A stretch of DNA of 15,257 nucleotides from Candidatus Pacearchaeota archaeon UBA92 (lineage in GTDB: Archaea; Nanobdellota; Nanobdellia; Pacearchaeales; GW2011-AR1). The stretch spans positions 1 to 15,257 of the forward strand of contig DANJ01000006.1 in the NCBI GenBank assembly GCA_002497285.1, written 5' to 3'. Position 1 is the first letter of the stretch, and each line of letters starts with the position of its first letter. The notes under the pieces are model-generated. The model searched no databases and was not told the origin of the DNA. It was given only the letters and a program-made list of their open reading frames with translations. Below, piece by piece: positions 5,352 to 12,373 of the stretch. The position numbers and the translations under genes are program-made.

Positions 5352-8168
5352 CTACTCAAAATTAAAGCGAATTTCTCTGTCTTTTACCTTGAAGCTTTCG
5401 CCTTTGAATTGTTCATCGTCGGTAAACTCAATTTTTTTTGCGCCAGTTCTTTCTTTTAACATATCTGCGATTTTTTCTATTCTCTTTCTTAAATCACTAT
5501 CCATCAATAGTCTCAATTCAATTCTATCCATTTTCTTTAATCCTCGGTTTTTTCTTTCTGCCTGAATTCTTCTCGCCATCTCTCTAACAAATCCTTCTGC
5601 TTCAAGCTCCGGAGTCACTTTTAGATTTAAGCTTACATTTATATTTGTATTTTCCTTAATTATTTTCATTATAATCTTCTTAACATTTAACTGATTCTTT
5701 ATAACTTCTTCAACTTCTTTTGAAACAACTCTTTGAGAATCATAAGAAGCATCAGCTAACGGCCACCTCAAGCCAATTTTTTCTTTATCTCTTTCAGCCA
5801 ATCCTTTCTCTATAACTTGCATAGCAATTTCAAAGTCATCTTCAAGCTTTTTATTAGCTTTTTTCATATCTATTTTTGGCCACTTACACAAATGAATAGA
5901 CTCTTCCTTCTGGTTCATTTTTTGCCAGAGACTTTCAGTAATGAAAGGACATACAGTAGAAAACATTTTTAGCACACCCAGATAAACCTCTTTTAGAGTA
6001 TCAAGCACAGCACTATCTTCATTAGCTTTATCCCTCACAAATCTAATATAATCTCTAGATAAGGAAATGTAAAGAATTTCTATTTCTCTTATAGTCTCAT
6101 CAAGTCTATATTCTTCGAATAATTTACTTATCTTGTTTAAAGAATTATTATACTTAGACAAAATCCATTTTTCTTCTAATCCAGGCTTTCCTTTCTTTAA
6201 CTTCTGACTTTCCAAATCTATAATATAATTAGATATATTGCTCAAGATTATCAAGTTTTTCTGTTTAACTTTTATGTCTTCCCAGCTAAAATTAATATTC
6301 TCTCCAGCACTAACTGAACAAAGATAATTTCTCATTATATCGACGGAATACTTATCAATAACTTCATATGGAGAAATTATATTTCCCAATGATTTAGACA
6401 TTTTAGTTCCTTGATAATCTAAGATCATTCCATGATTGTAGATATTCTTGTAAGCACTTTTCCCCATATATATCGAAGAATAAATCTGCAAGACACTGAA
6501 CCATAATCTTATCTGGTCAGTTCCTTCAAGGATTAAATCAGCTGGAAACCATTCTTTAATCAGTTTAGGATTATTATAAAGACAATTCCATGAAGCAGTT
6601 CCAGAATCTATCCAGACATCAGCAACATCGTCTATTCTTCTATACATTTTACCTTTTTTTTCTATTAAAATTTTGTCAACCCATGGTCTGTGAACAGAAA
6701 TATCATTTAATTTCTTCCCAGTTAGTTTTTCAAGTTCTTCAACGCTTCCAACAACGAAAAAATCTTTTTCATCCTTTTCATTAACCCAAATAGGAACAGG
6801 GCATCCCCAATATCTCTGCCTTGTAATATTAATATCCCTCAAGTTTTCAGTCCATCTTCTATATCTCTCTCCACTCTTTTCTGGAACCCACTTTACTTTT
6901 TCATCAAATTTAAGAAGCTGCGGCACAGAATCTTTTACCTTTACAAACCATTGTTCAGTTGGTCTAAAGATAACTGGTTTATGGCTTCTCCAGGAGTGAG
7001 GGTACTCATGTTCTATTTTTGTCTTAGCAACCAACACACCTTTATTTTCAAACTCTTCTATAAATTTTTTATCATCTTCTTTTGCAGTCCATCCAGTATA
7101 TTTCCCAAGATTCTCAAATCTCCCTCTTTCACTAAGCGTGTTAAAAACACCAATGCCATACTTTTCTCCAACCTCTTGGTCTTCAGGCCCACATCCAGGA
7201 GCACAATGAACCAATCCAGTTCCGGCTGAAGTATCCACATATTCTTCACTCAATAAAACAGTGTAAACTTTAGGCCATTTTTTCTTCAAGGCATCATAAG
7301 TTTCCTTAAGTTCATCATAAAGAACAGGAAAGTATTCTTGTCCTTCGAGTTTCTTGCCTTTAAATTCATCAATTGTCTTAAATTTTTTTCCAAGTAATCC
7401 AGAAACAAAAGATTCTGCAAGAGTTTTGGCAATAATCCATTTCTCATTTTCAACTTTAATTCGAACATAATCCACTTTAGGATTAACCATTATTCCTAGG
7501 TTGAAGGGAATTGTCCAAGGAGTTGTCGTCCAGATTATAAAATATTCGTCTGCCTCTTTACTTCTAAACTTTAAAAAGATAGACTCATCTTTTACGTTTT
7601 CATACTCCAGTTCATGCTTAGCAAGCGAAGTTTCAGAATCAGAGTCCCAATGTATAACTTTCTTCCCCTTATACAGCCTATCTTGCTCCCATGCTTTTTT
7701 GAAGAATGCCCATTCCCCACTAACATATTCCATTTTAACTGGCCTGTAAGCGTTCTTATAGTCGAGCCAGACACCTATATTCCATAAATCCTTGCTCATA
7801 TAATCGGCATGCAAAGTAGACCAATCCATACATTCCTTTACAAATTTATCCACTCCATATTTCTCAATATCCTCTTTACTTTTCAAACCCAACTTCTTCT
7901 GGACAGCATTTTCTGTAGGTAATCCATGCATATCATATCCTCCTCTGTCCCAGACATTAAACCCCTTCATCCTCTTATATCTAAGAATCATATCTTTCAG
8001 AGAGTTATTCCATGCTTGACCTATATGGATTTTTCCCGAAGTGTAAGGTGGACCCTGAAGAAAATAAAATTTCTTTCCCTTAACATTTTTCTGTTTAACC
8101 TTTTCATAAATTTTGTTCTTTTCCCAGACTTTCAATACTTCTTCTTCAATCTTTTTTAAGTCAAACAT
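5352..8168 (-). CDS. ileS: Isoleucyl-tRNA synthetase
   Basis: Class I aminoacyl-tRNA synthetase, 938 residues (somewhat short of the roughly 1,000 usual for archaeal IleRS). It charges tRNA-Ile in the cytoplasm. The catalytic signatures are GPPYTSGKIHIGQ, with HIGH as HIGQ at 48-51, and KMSKS at 589-593 (GTKMSKSLGN). The editing domain is recognisable from WTTTPWTIPFNLG and DTSAGTGLVHCAPGCGPEDQ. The tRNA-binding helical region carries WPLADASYDS, and a C-terminal extension follows, ending FKVKDREIRFNFE. The start is supported by a strong ribosome binding site GGAGGTGA nine bases upstream. A leader of about 160 bases may precede it, containing an Ile-rich mini reading frame. No frameshift was seen. 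Confidence 0.97.
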   Translation of the reverse strand: MFDLKKIEEEVLKVWEKNKIYEKVKQKNVKGKKFYFLQGPPYTSGKIHIGQAWNNSLKDMILRYKRMKGFNVWDRGGYDMHGLPTENAVQKKLGLKSKEDIEKYGVDKFVKECMDWSTLHADYMSKDLWNIGVWLDYKNAYRPVKMEYVSGEWAFFKKAWEQDRLYKGKKVIHWDSDSETSLAKHELEYENVKDESIFLKFRSKEADEYFIIWTTTPWTIPFNLGIMVNPKVDYVRIKVENEKWIIAKTLAESFVSGLLGKKFKTIDEFKGKKLEGQEYFPVLYDELKETYDALKKKWPKVYTVLLSEEYVDTSAGTGLVHCAPGCGPEDQEVGEKYGIGVFNTLSERGRFENLGKYTGWTAKEDDKKFIEEFENKGVLVAKTKIEHEYPHSWRSHKPVIFRPTEQWFVKVKDSVPQLLKFDEKVKWVPEKSGERYRRWTENLRDINITRQRYWGCPVPIWVNEKDEKDFFVVGSVEELEKLTGKKLNDISVHRPWVDKILIEKKGKMYRRIDDVADVWIDSGTASWNCLYNNPKLIKEWFPADLILEGTDQIRLWFSVLQIYSSIYMGKSAYKNIYNHGMILDYQGTKMSKSLGNIISPYEVIDKYSVDIMRNYLCSVSAGENINFSWEDIKVKQKNLIILSNISNYIIDLESQKLKKGKPGLEEKWILSKYNNSLNKISKLFEEYRLDETIREIEILYISLSRDYIRFVRDKANEDSAVLDTLKEVYLGVLKMFSTVCPFITESLWQKMNQKEESIHLCKWPKIDMKKANKKLEDDFEIAMQVIEKGLAERDKEKIGLRWPLADASYDSQRVVSKEVEEVIKNQLNVKKIIMKIIKENTNINVSLNLKVTPELEAEGFVREMARRIQAERKNRGLKKMDRIELRLLMDSDLRKRIEKIADMLKERTGAKKIEFTDDEQFKGESFKVKDREIRFNFE

Positions 8169-8177
8169 TATATTATC

Positions 8178-8185
8178 TCACCTCC
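8178..8185 (-). promoter_or_regulatory. Strong ribosome binding site of ileS
   Basis: GGAGGTGA on the minus strand is nine bases before the ileS ATG and is nearly perfectly complementary to the 16S rRNA tail. It is notable because most genes here look leaderless, so ileS must carry a 5' untranslated region. Confidence 0.75.
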
Positions 8186-8272
8186 ACGCCTTAAAAATCT
8201 AACTACAAAAAGCAATTCATAGCAAAACAAATTATATTTGTTCATTTTAAATCGCAGAAAGCATCTGCTATC

Positions 8273-8323
8273 CTAAATAATAATGGCTATAATAGAACCA
8301 ATACCTGCAGACAAGATTTCCAT
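8273..8323 (-). CDS. Possible Ile-rich leader peptide (16 aa) upstream of ileS
   Basis: The minus-strand ATG at 8323 opens MEILSAGIGSIIAIII followed by TAG: seven of sixteen residues are isoleucine, ending in a run of Ile codons. It lies 104 bases upstream of the isoleucyl-tRNA synthetase start. A TATA-like box at 8351-8358 would place the mRNA start about five bases before this ATG. After the stop come a GCAGA/TCTGC hairpin (8255-8269) and an AACAAAT/ATTTGTT hairpin (8226-8242). Two T5 tracts on the RNA strand follow (8207-8211, 8193-8197), which archaeal polymerase can use to terminate. That order resembles a bacterial attenuator. AT-rich DNA yields Ile codons easily, so chance remains a real alternative. 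Confidence 0.3.
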   Translation of the reverse strand: MEILSAGIGSIIAIII

Positions 8324-8350
8324 AATCACAATAAACCTAAAATTCAGAGG

Positions 8351-8358
8351 TATTTAAA
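8351..8358 (-). promoter_or_regulatory. Candidate distal TATA box for ileS with long leader
   Basis: TTTAAATA on the minus strand overlaps the stop codon of the upstream membrane-protein gene. If used, transcription would start near 8328 and give a leader of about 160 bases before ileS. A competing TATA-like box (TTTAAAA, about 8245-8252) would give a leader of about 50 bases without the mini frame. Confidence 0.4.
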
Positions 8359-8599
8359 TTTTTGTCCACTTTTTATCTTGACTCTTTGCTAGTGCAACTA
8401 GGACAATAATAAAAATAAAACCCCAAGTTAGACTTATGTAGACCCTACCAATTAGCCAGAACCACAACCCGCCTAATAAGGACAGAATTATCATAATTCT
8501 AAACCATTTTCTTCCCTGCTTTAGTTCGTCTCTTGCAAGCCATGCGATTAGTAATCCTATCGGAACACCAAGAAATAGAATCAGTAAATTAAGAATCAT
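8354..8599 (-). CDS. Small three-segment membrane protein, unknown function
   Basis: An 81-residue protein I do not recognise. It has three hydrophobic stretches (about 1-21, 32-50 and 55-70), short charged loops (ARDELKQGRKWFR between the first two) and a basic tail ending QDKKWTKI. No catalytic motif is visible. The start overlaps the end of the preceding 238-residue membrane-protein gene by 11 bases in a different frame, so both are surely on one transcript and probably act in the membrane together. The ATG is the natural start, given the overlap and the immediately following hydrophobic segment. The gene is intact. Confidence 0.75.
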   Translation of the reverse strand: MILNLLILFLGVPIGLLIAWLARDELKQGRKWFRIMIILSLLGGLWFWLIGRVYISLTWGFIFIIVLVALAKSQDKKWTKI

Positions 8600-9305
8600 T
8601 TTTCCCCTTATTTGTTTTTTCTCTGTTTTTAATCAGAAGTACAAAAGCAAGAACCAAAAGGATTATACCTATAACAAAGATGATTACAAAATTTGTAAAT
8701 ATTTGGCTACTTATTCCACTAATAAATTTGGAGATCTCTGGAAACAAATTAACGTCCAAGTCAGAGAAGTTATTTTTCAATATCTTTCCTATCTGGCCAT
8801 TTATAATTCCTGCAGTCATAAATGGTAGCCCAGCAAAAACAAAAATTATACCAAATGTTAATAATAACTTCCCTATTGAGATAATTCCAATAAGAATGGC
8901 AAAAACGAGGCACAATATTCCAAATATCAAAAGGGCTTTCTTCACAAAACTTTGTTCAATTAATATATAAGGTTCAACTTTTTTATATTCTTCAGTCACA
9001 ATAAAATCGGCGAAGCCGTCGCGTCCATTATATTTTAAGTTATCACAACTAATTTCAAAGTCCACACCACCTTCATTTGCAATATTTATTGAATCATCTG
9101 ATTCACACTCCAAAAGAAGAGCATCATACTCCTCGTCTAAGTTTGTTCCATGGGCATTAAGGCTATTTTCTAGCCCTTCTTTGAAATGTTTCTCAATATT
9201 TTTTTCACTAAAAACCATGAAAAACGAAAGGGAAAAAACAAAACCAATAAGGCTAAAAACTAAGAAAATGCTTAGTACAAATCTAGCAATTGATTTTAAC
9301 ACCAT
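8589..9305 (-). CDS. Membrane protein with extracytoplasmic domain, unknown function
   Basis: A 238-residue protein of unknown family. A first membrane segment (about 8-31) is followed by an acidic, probably outward-facing domain (about 33-120) with two cysteines, in ECESD and ISCDN, that could pair. Then come two closely spaced segments (about 123-165), another loop (about 170-200) with NFSDLDVNLFPEISKF, and a last segment (203-225) before a basic, Lys/Asn-rich tail. The Cys pair and acidic domain hint at an envelope or sensing role, but nothing more can be said. It is the first gene of a two-gene unit. A TATA-like box centred 26 bases upstream supports the ATG at 9305. The 3 kb transposon inserted just upstream of this promoter. 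Confidence 0.75.
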   Translation of the reverse strand: MVLKSIARFVLSIFLVFSLIGFVFSLSFFMVFSEKNIEKHFKEGLENSLNAHGTNLDEEYDALLLECESDDSINIANEGGVDFEISCDNLKYNGRDGFADFIVTEEYKKVEPYILIEQSFVKKALLIFGILCLVFAILIGIISIGKLLLTFGIIFVFAGLPFMTAGIINGQIGKILKNNFSDLDVNLFPEISKFISGISSQIFTNFVIIFVIGIILLVLAFVLLIKNREKTNKGKNDS

Positions 9306-9326
9306 CTTACACCCAAATGAGGATTA

Positions 9327-9335
9327 TTTTATAAA
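9327..9335 (-). promoter_or_regulatory. TATA box for the membrane-protein pair
   Basis: TTTATAAAA on the minus strand is centred 26 bases before the ATG at 9305 (leaderless spacing). It lies only six bases from the left target duplication of the transposon, so the insertion spared the core promoter but replaced everything upstream of it. Confidence 0.55.
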
Positions 9336-9340
9336 CCTAA

Positions 9341-9349
9341 CCTTGAAGC
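9341..9349 (+). repeat. Left target-site duplication
   Basis: CCTTGAAGC immediately outside the left inverted terminus, identical to 12398-12406. IS6-type elements usually make 8 bases and IS1-type 8-9, so the exact count depends on where the terminus is placed by one base. Confidence 0.85.
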
Positions 9350-9373
9350 TGCATTGTTGCGTTGTCGGGTGTT
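9350..9373 (+). repeat. Left terminal inverted repeat
   Basis: The first 24 bases match the inverted right end at 20 positions, including a perfect 11-base block TGCATTGTTGC and a perfect 8-base block CGGGTGTT. A T-rich TATA-like box follows at 9383-9390, the same distance from the end as on the right. Confidence 0.88.
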
Positions 9374-9382
9374 ATCGTAAGG

Positions 9383-9390
9383 TTTTTTAA
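9383..9390 (+). promoter_or_regulatory. Inward TATA-like box in the left end
   Basis: TTTTTTAA is centred about 26 bases before the ATG at 9413, giving a leaderless start. It is the mirror counterpart of the box in the right end (12357-12364). Confidence 0.45.
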
Positions 9391-9412
9391 CTTTGAGTTA
9401 CATACTTTTGCT

Positions 9413-9622
9413 ATGAAAGAAAATAAAAAAGAAGTGAAAAAAGAGAAAATTGAACGTCCTCACGAAGCTAAAGTTATTGATTATAATAGAGAGCCATGGT
9501 TAACTGATATTATTGTCTATCAAAAGGGTTCAAAGAAGCATGCTCATATGACTTTGAGCGGAGCACAAATTCTATATTTGAGAGATGCGGAAGATAAAGA
9601 GATTATTAAAGAAGATTTCTAA
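9413..9622 (+). CDS. Unknown 69-residue transposon passenger protein
   Basis: I do not recognise this protein. It has a very Lys/Glu-rich N-terminus (MKENKKEVKKEKIERPHEAK) and then a compact, probably folded region (REPWLTDIIVYQKGSKKHAHMTLSGAQILYLRDAEDKEIIKEDF). That region looks like two strands around a loop followed by a helix; His-x-His (HAH) is the only possible metal or catalytic hint. I chose the ATG at 9413, not the in-frame TTG at 9362, because the TTG lies inside the terminal repeat and the TATA-like box is 26 bases before 9413. The last four bases overlap the 3' end of the convergent transposase gene. Its position at one end, opposite the endonuclease at the other, suggests a linked accessory role (regulation, anti-restriction or transposition), but that is inference. 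Confidence 0.65.
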   Translation: MKENKKEVKKEKIERPHEAKVIDYNREPWLTDIIVYQKGSKKHAHMTLSGAQILYLRDAEDKEIIKEDF

Positions 9623-10497
9623 AGTTTAGCTAATTTAATCAAACTTAACCACTTATTCGTGCTTAAAATCAATTCTGGTATAGCTTCTTCTTGTGGAGTT
9701 TTATTATCTATTCCCTGATGTTTTCTAACAAAATTGTAGTAAATCTCATATCCTTTCATAATAGCTTTAGCACTTTCCAAACTTCCATGAAAACCACGCA
9801 TTATTTTTGTTCTATCTCTAATTGAGTTATGCAATCTTTCTATTTTATGATTAAATCCTCTTTCTGAAGCTATGACAATATTGTGCTGGACTTTTGGATT
9901 AATCTTAAATTTGTTATTGACTCCAAATGCTTTCCTTAAAACTCTCGGATAACCTTGTAAGCCATCTGTCGTAATTACTTTAATTTGCTCTCCCGTAGCG
10001 AACTTGCTTTTCTTTAGAACTCTTGTAAGATTTTCTATGGTTCTGCTTTTCATGTAATCGGAAGCAACCATGAAGCGAGTTTCTGTATCCATAACATCTA
10101 CAAACCAATTCTGTTCTCCTAATCTATGATATTCCATTTCGTCAGACATTAACTCTTGTCCAGATTGAACTTGTAAATTATTCGTTAATGTGCTTATCAT
10201 GTTTGCATATTTTACAATCCATCTATAGAGAGTAGAATAATGAGAATTTTTAGGAGCAAACATCTGTAAATGCTCTTGTATTTTTCTTAATGACATTCCA
10301 GCATAATACATATTCATACAAGAGGTTATCTTATCTTCGTGGTTTTTCATCTTCCAAAAACCATCGTCTATTGAAAACCTATGAGAACAACTTAAACATT
10401 TGTATCTTTGAACTTTACCTCTATTTTTTGTTTCTCTAACTCCGTCTTTCTTAATGTTCTTTCCGTTGCATTTTTCACAAATTATTTCTTGTTTCAT
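9619..10497 (-). CDS. IS6-like DDE transposase with N-terminal zinc ribbon
   Basis: A 292-residue transposase. A zinc ribbon (C7-x2-C10 ... C34-x2-C37) is followed by a helix-turn-helix (about 60-98, ending STLYRWIVKYANM) and an rve-type DDE domain. Probable catalytic residues are D119 (SDEMEYH), D178 (ITTDGLQGYP) and E220 (HKIERLH). The downstream RDRTKIMRGF, YYNFVRKHQGIDNKTPQEEA pattern is shared with IS6/IS240-type transposases. The length is somewhat above typical IS6 (about 230-260) because of the ribbon, and D178-E220 spacing is wider than the classic 34-35. It should mobilise the whole 3 kb element through its termini. A ribosome binding site AGGT lies seven bases before the ATG, with TATA-like sequence at 10538-10546, so its mRNA is leadered, unlike the passenger genes. 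The gene looks intact. Confidence 0.88.
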   Translation of the reverse strand: MKQEIICEKCNGKNIKKDGVRETKNRGKVQRYKCLSCSHRFSIDDGFWKMKNHEDKITSCMNMYYAGMSLRKIQEHLQMFAPKNSHYSTLYRWIVKYANMISTLTNNLQVQSGQELMSDEMEYHRLGEQNWFVDVMDTETRFMVASDYMKSRTIENLTRVLKKSKFATGEQIKVITTDGLQGYPRVLRKAFGVNNKFKINPKVQHNIVIASERGFNHKIERLHNSIRDRTKIMRGFHGSLESAKAIMKGYEIYYNFVRKHQGIDNKTPQEEAIPELILSTNKWLSLIKLAKL

Positions 10498-10500
10498 TCT

Positions 10501-10586
10501 ATATACCTCTTATGTATATTATTCTTAAGGTATATAAGTATATAAACATTTCTATTCTGGAGTATATAACAAAAGATTTATATACT
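10501..10586. promoter_or_regulatory. Divergent promoter/operator between transposase and RM genes
   Basis: A dense GTATAT-rich control region. A tandem 8-base pair AGGTATAT/AAGTATAT (10528-10543) resembles that before the RHH gene at 401. An inverse copy ATATACCT lies at 10501-10508. A perfect inverted repeat AGTATATAA (10561-10569) / TTATATACT (10578-10586) has an 8-base spacer. The TATA-like box of the zinc-ribbon/methyltransferase unit (about 10577-10585, centred 25 bases before ATG 10606) lies in the right arm of the inverted repeat. The transposase box (10538-10546) overlaps the tandem repeats. A bound protein could control both directions; which one is unknown. Confidence 0.5.
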
Positions 10587-10605
10587 TTAGAAGTATAGTC
10601 TTAAT

Positions 10606-10761
10606 ATGCCCTTAGTAGAAATAACCAAAAAAGGTTTTAAGTGTGAGAGGTGTAGTCATGAATGGATACCAAATGATATAAAGGAAAAACCGAAAGTATG
10701 TCCATCGTGTAAATCTCCTTATTGGGATACTCCAAGAAGAAATGAAAAGAATAAAAAGTGA
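10606..10761 (+). CDS. Small zinc-ribbon protein (51 aa) next to the methyltransferase
   Basis: A 51-residue protein with two Cys pairs, C13-ER-C16 and C32-PS-C35, in a classic zinc-ribbon spacing; it ends KSPYWDTPRRNEKNKK. Short archaeal ribbons with a CPxCxSPYW tail often sit beside modification or nucleic-acid enzymes; they bind DNA or a partner protein. A TATA-like box 25 bases upstream makes a leaderless start at this ATG plausible. The stop at 10759-10761 lies four bases before the preferred methyltransferase ATG (10766), so both are one transcript. It may regulate the RM genes like a controller protein, or help target the methyltransferase; both are inference. Confidence 0.75.
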   Translation: MPLVEITKKGFKCERCSHEWIPNDIKEKPKVCPSCKSPYWDTPRRNEKNKK

Positions 10762-10765
10762 TAAA

Positions 10766-11542
10766 ATGGAATTAAATAAAATCTATAACGAGGATTGTTT
10801 GAAGACTATGGCAAAAATGCCAGAAAACTTTGTAGATTTAACTATAACATCTCCGCCCTATGATGACTTAAGAGAATACAAAGGATATTCTTTTGAATTT
10901 GAAAAAATAGCAAAAGAATTATTTAGAGTTACCAAAAAGGGGGGAGTTTTAGTGTGGGTTGTTAATGATGCAACAAATAAGGGTAATGAAACTGGAACTG
11001 CATTTAAACAAGCTCTTTTCTTTAAAGAATGTGGTTTTAATTTGCACGATACTATGATTTGGTTTAAACCAAATAGTTTTAACTTTGGTTCTAATTCGTG
11101 TTATCGTCAGAGTTTTGAGTATATGTTTGCCTTTTCTAAAGGAAAAATTAAGACGACTAATTTAATAAAAGATATTCCAACAAAACTAAAAGGACAAAAA
11201 GTAAAGGGGGCAAGAAAACATGCAAATGGGGTGAGAGATGTTGTACCAGATTTTGTTGTTGGAGATTATAAAAAGAGAAATAATGTTTGGGAGATACCTG
11301 TTGGAACATCTAACAACGGACATCCAGCTATTTTTCCTGAAAAATTAGCAGAAGACCATATTTTATCTTGGAGTAAAGAAGGAGATTTAGTCTATGACCC
11401 TATGCTTGGTTCTGGAACAACAGCAAAAATGGCTATCCTAAATAATCGTAGATTTATTGGTTCTGAAATAAGTAAAGAATATTGCGATGAAGCAAATAAA
11501 AGAATAAAACCTCATTTACAGCAATTAAAATTAATTTTTTAG
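10766..11542 (+). CDS. Beta-class DNA methyltransferase (N4-cytosine or N6-adenine)
   Basis: An AdoMet-dependent DNA methyltransferase of 258 residues from this ATG. Motif order identifies the beta class: the catalytic motif IV TSPPYDD (residues 28-34) comes near the N-terminus, after NEDCLKTMAKMPENFVDL, and the AdoMet-binding motif I DPMLGSGTT is near the C-terminus. A central target-recognition region (about 115-190) carries HANGVRDVVPDFVVGD and NNVWEIPVGTSNNGHPAIFPEKL. TSPPY, rather than D/NPPY, leans toward N4-cytosine, but this is not decisive. An in-frame ATG at 10742 would add eight residues and overlap the zinc-ribbon gene; 10766 is preferred because NKIYNEDCL is the usual family start. 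It protects DNA from the convergent endonuclease, whose 3' end is three bases away. Confidence 0.92.
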   Translation: MELNKIYNEDCLKTMAKMPENFVDLTITSPPYDDLREYKGYSFEFEKIAKELFRVTKKGGVLVWVVNDATNKGNETGTAFKQALFFKECGFNLHDTMIWFKPNSFNFGSNSCYRQSFEYMFAFSKGKIKTTNLIKDIPTKLKGQKVKGARKHANGVRDVVPDFVVGDYKKRNNVWEIPVGTSNNGHPAIFPEKLAEDHILSWSKEGDLVYDPMLGSGTTAKMAILNNRRFIGSEISKEYCDEANKRIKPHLQQLKLIF

Positions 11543-11545
11543 AAA

Positions 11546-12334
11546 TTAACTCTCAAATAAATCACAAGGTTTTATTTTGAATTGTAACATTTTTCCTGTT
11601 TCTCTACCACCATCACCACCCTTTCTTTGTAAAGTAATTTTGCCAATAGCGATACTTCCTCTTGGACTTATCTTAACATCTCCCTCTCCAAAAATACTCA
11701 TGGCTTTGTTAATATCGGCTAAAACCCAACTTGTTTCATCTTTCTTTTTATCATACCTTGTTACTAACATCCAATCCGCCGCAAATTGTCCTCTACCTTT
11801 TAATATGTCAGTAACAATCAATAACTTATTTTTTGTAAAAAAATCAATTATCTCCTTCTGACGTCTGATTTCAAATTCGTCCATAAAAAATCTTCTTTTA
11901 TCTCTTAATTTTTTATATTTGTCTTTAGTTATTTTTCCTTCTTTTAGTAATTGTTTTGGAGACATTTTACCACAAAAAATCTCTAAAAGATTTACAATAT
12001 TATTAGGGATGTCCCATAAATCAACATAATTTTTAACCCATCTCTTGTCTATCTGGTTAAAATCCGCATCACTATTTGCTTTCTTTATTGAGAGGTTCTG
12101 AACAGAAATAGCTTTTTTAAGAGTGATAGTCACTTTTATCTGAACATCTGTTTTATGTCCATGTAAAATAACTGCTTCAACATCCTTTATCTCATTTAAA
12201 TTGTAACCCATAATTTTTAGCCATTTTTGAGCTTCTTTATCCTTTTTCCACTTATCAAATTTTTTTGCTATTGTCTTTTCATTAGCAAAACCGCCCTTGG
12301 CTGTTTCCGAGCCAATTCTTACTAAATCATTCAT
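11546..12334 (-). CDS. Probable type II restriction endonuclease (PD-(D/E)xK-like)
   Basis: A 262-residue protein convergent with the methyltransferase. The N-terminus fits a restriction-enzyme nuclease core: a helix with Glu19 (GGFANEKTIAKKF) and, after a spacer, HKTDVQIKV with D63, Q65 and K67, a D-x-Q-x-K variant of the PD-(D/E)xK site. A C-terminal region contains KGRGQFAADWMLVTR and a basic GKITLQRKGGDGGRETGKMLQFKIKP that could contact DNA. The exact specificity cannot be read. Its ATG lies 63 bases from the right end, with a TATA-like box (12357-12364) in the terminal repeat, so expression is built into the transposon end. Partner position beside the methyltransferase is the strongest evidence; the sequence itself is only moderately diagnostic. 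Confidence 0.75.
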   Translation of the reverse strand: MNDLVRIGSETAKGGFANEKTIAKKFDKWKKDKEAQKWLKIMGYNLNEIKDVEAVILHGHKTDVQIKVTITLKKAISVQNLSIKKANSDADFNQIDKRWVKNYVDLWDIPNNIVNLLEIFCGKMSPKQLLKEGKITKDKYKKLRDKRRFFMDEFEIRRQKEIIDFFTKNKLLIVTDILKGRGQFAADWMLVTRYDKKKDETSWVLADINKAMSIFGEGDVKISPRGSIAIGKITLQRKGGDGGRETGKMLQFKIKPCDLFES

Positions 12335-12356
12335 AAAATTACTTATTCATAACCAA

Positions 12357-12364
12357 CTTAAAAA
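12357..12364 (-). promoter_or_regulatory. Inward TATA-like box in the right end
   Basis: TTTTTAAG on the minus strand is centred about 26 bases before the endonuclease ATG at 12334, giving a leaderless start. It mirrors the box at 9383-9390 in the left end. Confidence 0.45.
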
Positions 12365-12373
12365 GTTATCTAA

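Noticed and set aside
6590..7774. Several reading frames of 60-92 codons on both strands within ileS
   Set aside because: They lie entirely inside the well-supported synthetase gene, have no ribosome binding or promoter signals and show no recognisable domain.
8169..8353. T-box riboswitch upstream of ileS
   Set aside because: No T-box consensus or specifier-loop structure was seen, and T-boxes are bacterial; the leader-peptide idea is kept only as a hypothesis.
11577..11861. Plus-strand hydrophobic frame opposite the endonuclease
   Set aside because: It is a shadow of a coherent minus-strand gene with restriction-enzyme-like motifs.
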